Assembly (NCBI GenBank): GCA_963820795.1
Contig: CAWGBJ010000003.1
Span: forward strand, 248,001-312,000
Length of the DNA: 64,000 bases
From: Roseiarcus sp963820795
Lineage (GTDB): Bacteria > Pseudomonadota > Alphaproteobacteria > Rhizobiales > Beijerinckiaceae
Reading direction: 5' to 3'
The position numbers and the translations under genes are program-made. Every line of letters begins with the position of its first letter. The first letter of the stretch is position 1. Of the stretch, positions 59,240-64,000 are shown piece by piece. Below the pieces are notes generated by a model. The model did no database searches. It was not told the origin of the DNA and saw nothing but the letters and a program-made list of their open reading frames with translations.

Positions 59240-60728
59240 ATGGACATGTACGACGAACCCAATTCCGTAGCCGTTGAGGGCCGGGATTCGAGCGGGCAAT
59301 CGCTTCCTAAATCTTGGCGCCGCTGCTCCGACCGGTTGCGGGTGGAATTGGGCGAGGACATCTACAATAGCTGGTTCGGCCGCATAGAGCTGGAGACGAT
59401 CGAGAGCGGGCAAGCGCGGCTTTCTGTGCCGACGCGCTTTTTGAAAAGCTGGATCGATACCCACTACCTCGGGCACATCGCCTCCGCGCTGAACGCCGAA
59501 TTCGGACCGATGGCCCGCATTCTGGTTACGGTGCGATCTGCGGCGGGGGTGGAACCGACTCCGCCCGCCTGCGCAGCGGCGGTTTGGGCCAAAGCCCGGC
59601 CGGCGACGAGCGGCGAGGACCGATTGAACAACGCGAGTCGTGGCGCTTCGGCACGCGCGGCTTCCTCGCCTGCCGGGGAGCCGTTGGTCGGCTCGCCTCT
59701 CGACCGGCGCTTTACCTTCTCGACGTTCCAGGTTGGGCGTTCCAACCAGCTGGCCTTCTCGGCCGCGCAACGCGTGGCCGAGAACGCCGTTGGCAGGCCG
59801 CCTGCATTCTGCCCTCTCTACGTCCATTCAGCCGTCGGTCTCGGCAAGAACTCATCTGCTGCAGGCGATCGCGCATACCGCCGCGAAGCAAGGCCGCTCG
59901 GCGATCTATTTGACGGCGGAAAAGTTCATGTACGGCTTCGTAGCCGCTCTGCAGTCGCAGACATCGATCGCTTTCAAGGAGCGGCTTCGAACAATCGATC
60001 TGCTGATTTTCGACGACGCCCAGTTCTTGCAAGGGAAGTCGATCCAGACCGAGTTCGGTCATGCGCTCAACGCTCTTGTCGACGCCGGGCGCGAGGTCAT
60101 TGTCGCCGCCGACCGGCCGCCAAACGATCTTGAAGCGCTCGATGAACGCGTCCGCTCCAGGCTCAGCGTCGGTCTGTGCGTCGAAATCGGCGCTCTCGAC
60201 GAGCCGTTAAGGCTCAAGATTCTGGAGGCGCGGGTCGCTGCAGCCCGCGGGATGCAGCCGAACTTCGGGGTGTCGCCGGCGGTGCTGGCGTATGTTGCGC
60301 GCTCGATCCGATCCAACGGGCGCGACCTCGAAGGCGCCGTCAACCGCCTCCTGGCGCATTCCACCCTGAGCGGCGCTCCCCTGACTATCGAGGCGGCGGA
60401 GATCGCCATCCGCGACCTGATCCGGGCGCATGAGCCGAAGCGGGTCAAGATCGAGGACATCCAGAAGCTTGTCGCCACGCACTACAGCGTCTCGCGCGCC
60501 GACATTCTGTCCTCCCGACGCACCGCGGTGGTCGTCAAGCCGCGACAGGTGGCGATGTTTCTCGCAAAGACGCTTACCATGCGTTCGCTGCCGGAGATCG
60601 GTCGGCGTTTCGGCGGACGCGACCACACCACGGTTCTGCACGCCGTGCGCAAGATCGAGGCGCTATCGGCCAGCGACTCGGCGCTGCGCGAGGAACTTGA
60701 ACTGCTGAAACGGATGCTCCAGGAGTGA
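59240..60728 (+). pseudogene. dnaA: Chromosomal replication initiator DnaA, one-base frameshift in Walker A
   Basis: All domains are present: domain I (LRVELGEDIYNSWFGRIELE), the AAA+ domain (FTFSTFQVGRSNQLAF, VGLGK, DLLIFDDAQFLQGK, LDERVRSRLSVGLCVEIG) and the C-terminal domain IV (RRTAVVVKPRQVAMFLAKTL, RFGGRDHTTVLHAVRKIE) with the DnaA-box-binding GGRDHTTV. The Walker A sequence should read GKTHLL but is GGCAAGAACTCATCTG, with one extra A at 59849-59850 that shifts the frame. Span 1489 is 496 codons plus one base. As dnaA is essential, either this is a sequence error or a second dnaA exists. Confidence 0.85.
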
Positions 60729-60771
60729 GACTGGCATCGGGCGAAATCGTCGGGCGGTGCGCGTTGCGCTC

Positions 60772-61116
60772 ATGACGCGGATCTTCAAGATCGTCGCCTC
60801 CCGGGATTGGAGCGCGGCGCTAGCGGACGGCGTTTTCGTCGGCGCTGGGGTCGATCGCGCCGACGGTTACATCCATTTCTCCACGGCCCTGCAGGCGCCG
60901 GAGACCGCGGCCAAATGGTTCGCCGGGCAGGACGATCTGACCCTCGTTGCAGTCGACGCAGATGCGCTCGGGTCCGATCTCAGATGGGAGGCCTCACGTG
61001 GCGGCGCGCTCTTCCCACATCTCTACGCGCCGCTCCGGATGAGCGCGGTCATCTGGTCGCGCCCGTTGCCGCTCGAGCCGCACGGCCGCCATGCGTTCGG
61101 GAGCCTCGAGGGGTGA
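60772..61116 (+). CDS. DUF952 protein
   Basis: The 114-residue protein matches DUF952, with FKIVASRDWSAALADGVF, DRADGYIHFSTALQAPETA and LFPHLYAPLRMSAVIWSRPL. This small conserved family is usually encoded next to pyrD in Hyphomicrobiales; the fold is thought to resemble ADP-ribosyltransferase-like proteins, with no proven function. ATG 60772 is preferred over the longer GTG at 60757. Its TGA overlaps the GTG start of pyrD (61113-61116), implying coupling. Confidence 0.85.
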   Translation: MTRIFKIVASRDWSAALADGVFVGAGVDRADGYIHFSTALQAPETAAKWFAGQDDLTLVAVDADALGSDLRWEASRGGALFPHLYAPLRMSAVIWSRPLPLEPHGRHAFGSLEG

Positions 61117-62174
61117 GGCTGACAGAACTGGCGCAGCCGGCGCTCAAGCTCCTGCCGCCGGAAACGGCGCACCGTTGCGCGATCTCGGGGCTCCGGTTCA
61201 TCTCGCCCCGAGCGGCCAAGCCGCCCGATCCGCGGCTTGCGGTTGAAGTGTTCGGCTTGAAGTTTCCCAATCCGCTCGGTCTGGCGGCAGGCTTCGACAA
61301 GAACGCCGAAGTTGCAGGTCCGATGCTGGCGCTCGGCTTCGGCTTTGTCGAGGTCGGCACGCTGACCCCGCGGCCCCAGGAGGGCAATCCGCGTCCCCGC
61401 TTGTTCCGGCTGCCCGAGGACCACGCGGTCATCAACCGCTACGGCTTCAACAACGAGGGCTACCGCCGCGCCGCGGCGCGGCTGGCGCGCCGGCCCGGCG
61501 GCCTCATTGGCGTCAACGTCGGGGCCAACAAAGACTCAGTCGACCGGATCGCCGACTACGCGCTCGGCGTCAGGACCTTTGCCCGCGTCGCCGACTATCT
61601 CGCCATCAACATCTCCTCGCCCAATACGCCCGGCCTTCGCGACCTGCAACGACGAGCCCCGCTAGACGAGCTTGTTGCGCGGGTCGTCGCCGCGCGCGAT
61701 GAAACGGCGCCGCGGCGCCCGCTGGTTCTGAAGATTGCGCCGGATCTCGACGACGACGGGATCGAGGCTATCGTCGCGGTGGCGCTGGCTCGTGGCGTCG
61801 ATGGCCTCATCATCGCCAATACGACGGTGTCGCGTCCTTCCTCGCTGTGCTCAAGACATCGCGCCGAAGCCGGCGGGCTTTCGGGACGACCTTTGTTCGA
61901 GCCTTCGACCCGACTTCTCGCCCGCGCTTATCTGAGGCTCAACGGCGCGATGCCGCTGATCGGCTGCGGCGGCGTCGAGGACGCGCCGACGGCGCTGGCC
62001 AAGATCGAGGCTGGAGCCAGCCTAGTGCAGCTCTATACGAGCCTCGCATTCAAGGGCGTCGGCGTCGTCCAAGAGATTCTCGACGGATTGACACGCGCGG
62101 TCCGGCGCCGTGGGGTCGCAAGCGCCGCAGAGTTGACGGGCGCGCACGCGGCCGCGTGGGCCGCCGAAGCCTGA
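61113..62174 (+). CDS. pyrD: Dihydroorotate dehydrogenase (quinone), class 2
   Basis: The 353-residue FMN enzyme has the family landmarks KFPNPLGLAAGFDKNAEV, VGTLTPRPQEGNPRPRLFRL, INRYGFNNEGY, NISSPNTPGLRDLQ (catalytic Ser) and IGCGGVEDAPTALAKIEAGA. It oxidises dihydroorotate to orotate with quinone at the inner membrane in pyrimidine synthesis. The N-terminal helix pair for membrane contact is present. GTG 61113 overlaps the DUF952 stop. An ISAzo13-like element begins 83 bases after its stop. Confidence 0.95.
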   Translation: MRLTELAQPALKLLPPETAHRCAISGLRFISPRAAKPPDPRLAVEVFGLKFPNPLGLAAGFDKNAEVAGPMLALGFGFVEVGTLTPRPQEGNPRPRLFRLPEDHAVINRYGFNNEGYRRAAARLARRPGGLIGVNVGANKDSVDRIADYALGVRTFARVADYLAINISSPNTPGLRDLQRRAPLDELVARVVAARDETAPRRPLVLKIAPDLDDDGIEAIVAVALARGVDGLIIANTTVSRPSSLCSRHRAEAGGLSGRPLFEPSTRLLARAYLRLNGAMPLIGCGGVEDAPTALAKIEAGASLVQLYTSLAFKGVGVVQEILDGLTRAVRRRGVASAAELTGAHAAAWAAEA

Positions 62175-62257
62175 ACTAATTTAATTAAATTAGGGGGCTC
62201 CCGCTGGCGTTAGCGTTGCGAATCCAAGGACTGGGCCTAAAACCTGTCGTCCCTGAC

Positions 62258-63600
62258 TAAGGACACCTCGAACAATAAGTGCTACAGATCAGGGTGTCTG
62301 GGCTTGATCGTGTAGTTCCATTCAGGATGGAACTGATCGGCGGTGATGTCGAGGCGCTTCATCGTGGCATCGCTGACTTTGATGCCTTTTTGATAGCGGC
62401 GCGTGTCGAGCGCGCTTTCGACCTTGAGCCCGGCGGTAGTGGTGGTCGCGCCGATCAATTCGACCACGGCAAGACGATCGGTGAGCGGTCGGCCGCGCCA
62501 GTTCTGCGTGATGTGGCAGAACAGGCGGTGCTCGATGCTGTTCCACTTCGATGTGCCTGGCGGATAGTGGTGGACGTGGATCGCAAGCCCGGTCTCGTCG
62601 GCGAGCTTTTGCAGTTCGAGTTTCGAGAGCCGCACGCGCGCCCCATTCGAGCCGCCGCAGTCCGCGGTGATCGTCAGCTCTCGCGCCTGCGGATAGCGCT
62701 TTCGTCCCATGCGTTCGAGCCAGCAGCGGATCGACGCCACGGCAAACTCGGCGGTGTCGCTGGTGATCCCGACGCTGACGAAGCCGGCGTTGGCGGTCAC
62801 ATCATACACCCCATAAGGCACGACCTTGCCGAGCTTCTTGTCCTCGAAGTCATGCACGTTCACCCGCCGCGGACCGCCTTTCGGACGGTAGTCGGTTCCG
62901 CCGTTCTTGAAGTTGCCGAGCAACTCCTTCTTCTTCGTATCGACCGAGATGACCGGCTGTTGGCCGGCCTGCGCCGCAACGACTTTCGCGTTGATGTGTT
63001 CGAACTGGGCGTTGCGGTCGGGATGGTGCGAGCCTTCATCCGCCTTGCGATTGGACTGGCGCGAGAACCCGAGCTTCGCCAACTCCGTGCCGACCGTATC
63101 GGCGCTGATCGGATGTCCCATCTCGGTCAGCGCCGCCGCCAGCTTCGCCATGCTTTTCGACACCCACATCAAGGGCCGCATGGGATCGCCCAATGTCGCC
63201 GGTTCGACCAGCCGCTTGAGCGCGGGGACGAGCCCTGGGTCAGCTTCCGATACCGACCGACGCCCGCCTCCGGCACGGCGAACCCGCCCCTTCGCAAGCG
63301 GCTCGCCGTCGAGGTCGTCTTCGCCGCGATTGATCGTCGAACGAGCCAGCCCGGTAATCTTCGAGACCAGCGCGAGACCGCCACGACCAGCGCTCCGCAC
63401 CTCCGCCGCCGCAAACAACCGCCGACCGCGCTCGTCAAGCCGCGCGCCGACCCTCTCCCATCGCAGTCGAATCGCCGCCTCGTCGATCATGCGATCGAAC
63501 TACGCCCCTTCGCCACATCCAGGAATCCCCAACGCCTGAGTCAGTCCGGCGCACGACGAAACCGCACGTCACGATTCAGTTATTGTCCAAAGTGTCCTAA
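62258..63600 (-). mobile_element. ISAzo13-like insertion sequence, copy 2 (1343 bp)
   Basis: Same length as copy 1 at 11129-12471 and opposite in orientation. The tips are TAAGGACACCTCGAACAATA on the left and, on the complement of the right, TTAGGACACTTTGGACAATA. The flanks are GCGTCCCTGAC-type DNA after pyrD and GAACATGGCC on the other side, so it sits between pyrD and a gene remnant. Only about five base differences from copy 1 were noticed, so the two copies are recent. Confidence 0.88.
62282..63490 (-). CDS. ISAzo13-family transposase, copy 2
   Basis: The complete 402-residue transposase is identical by eye to copy 1 except Ser for Trp in RLSKLELQKLADE. It keeps VISVDTKKKELLGNFKNGG, LTITADCGGSNG and WNSIEHRLFCHITQNWRG. 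It is probably active, like copy 1. The Trp/Ser difference is in a region between the core Asp and Glu; its effect is unknown. Confidence 0.9.
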   Translation of the reverse strand: MIDEAAIRLRWERVGARLDERGRRLFAAAEVRSAGRGGLALVSKITGLARSTINRGEDDLDGEPLAKGRVRRAGGGRRSVSEADPGLVPALKRLVEPATLGDPMRPLMWVSKSMAKLAAALTEMGHPISADTVGTELAKLGFSRQSNRKADEGSHHPDRNAQFEHINAKVVAAQAGQQPVISVDTKKKELLGNFKNGGTDYRPKGGPRRVNVHDFEDKKLGKVVPYGVYDVTANAGFVSVGITSDTAEFAVASIRCWLERMGRKRYPQARELTITADCGGSNGARVRLSKLELQKLADETGLAIHVHHYPPGTSKWNSIEHRLFCHITQNWRGRPLTDRLAVVELIGATTTTAGLKVESALDTRRYQKGIKVSDATMKRLDITADQFHPEWNYTIKPRHPDL

Positions 63601-63637
63601 GAACATGGCCCCCTCCGGCCCTTGGTTTTTCGAACGC

Positions 63638-63841
63638 TTACAACGAGCCAAGGCGAAAATTCTTGCCGCCGCTCTCGCCCTCTTCTGCGGCCGCTGCAAA
63701 GGGCGCCACGCGTTCTGATTTACTGCCAGGCTCGCTATCGGCAAAATGCTCGCGCGCCACCCGGATTTGGATGTCGCTGGCGAGCAGGGCCGCCGCTGGA
63801 TCGTCGCGTCGGATGTCGAGCAGCGCCGTGAACGCATGCAC
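63638..63841 (-). CDS. Hypothetical protein fragment at the window end
   Basis: A minus-strand frame is open from about 63982 to a stop at 63638 and reads SALIQDAVRHALAVGHVQTV, then HAFTALLDIRRDDPAAALLA with an acidic, Gly/Ser-rich end. The only in-frame start I can support is GTG 63841, but protein-like sequence continues upstream to a stop near 63983, which suggests a broken or longer gene. I do not recognise it. It is separated from the insertion sequence by about 40 bases. Confidence 0.35.
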   Translation of the reverse strand: MHAFTALLDIRRDDPAAALLASDIQIRVAREHFADSEPGSKSERVAPFAAAAEEGESGGKNFRLGSL

Positions 63842-64000
63842 ATTGACGACGGTCTGGACATGTCCGACCGCCAGCGCATGGCGAACCGCATCCTGGATCA
63901 GCGCGCTCGGGATCGCCGAAGCAAGCGCGAGGGAAGCCCTCGCGAGCGCGCCCGAAAATCCGGCGAGCGGCGCCCGCCTCCGTCAATCGGCCTCGGCGTT

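Overview
The window looks like chromosomal DNA of a GC-rich alphaproteobacterium, most likely of the order Hyphomicrobiales (Rhizobiales). This rests on gene order and protein style: an mdh-sucC-sucD-sucA-sucB-lpd TCA-cycle cluster, cysS-GNAT-cimA, DUF952-pyrD, a prkA-yeaH-spoVR operon, DUF2778 and YkuD-type envelope proteins, and palindromic intergenic repeats. Genus is not decidable from sequence alone; Beijerinckiaceae or Methylocystaceae is only a guess. No tRNA, rRNA or CRISPR array was seen.

Layout. 1-1.6 kb: tail of a BON-domain protein, a small ORF and a DUF2934 protein. 1.7-7.5 kb: nested insertion sequences. An ISL3-like element sits against the end of an IS21 istA gene, and an IS91-like element (copy 1) lies in the IS21 terminal repeats. 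7.5-14.9 kb: a decayed accessory region with a beheaded subtilisin-like protease, a DUF4238 gene split by an ISAzo13-like element, and a broken 2-oxoglutarate/Fe oxygenase. 15.1-20.1 kb: prkA-yeaH-spoVR behind an excellent sigma-54 promoter. 20.2-24 kb: an IS110 gene split by IS91 copy 2. 24.4-37 kb: envelope and stress genes (cold-shock protein, TAXI-type binding protein, CcdA, DUF2778, vanadium haloperoxidase-like protein, a sigma/anti-sigma pair with cytochrome c and a Tat-exported phosphoesterase). 37-41 kb: cysS-GNAT-cimA. 42-53 kb: arginase, then the TCA operon. 53-58 kb: L,D-transpeptidase, exported PCMT-like methyltransferase and a large membrane protein with an aminopropyltransferase-like core. 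58-62 kb: rhodanese, dnaA (frameshifted here), DUF952, pyrD. 62.3-63.6 kb: a second ISAzo13-like copy in inverted orientation.

How the genes work together. MDH, succinyl-CoA synthetase, 2-oxoglutarate dehydrogenase E1/E2 and E3 cover 2-oxoglutarate to succinate and malate to oxaloacetate. PrkA, YeaH and SpoVR form a conserved starvation/stress module whose promoter here predicts RpoN control. The sigma/anti-sigma pair, cytochrome c and exported phosphoesterase lie on one strand and may be one envelope-response locus.

The mobile elements explain most of the damage. Several single-base frameshifts (ISL3 transposase, IS91 copy 1 transposase, the oxygenase, the ECF sigma factor and dnaA) may be real decay or residual assembly errors. 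The dnaA case decides how far to trust the others. I found no clearly new multi-gene system. The best leads are the IS91-like element's shared insertion site, the remnant protease/DUF4238 island, the sigma-54 stress operon and the exported PCMT with its membrane aminopropyltransferase-like neighbour.
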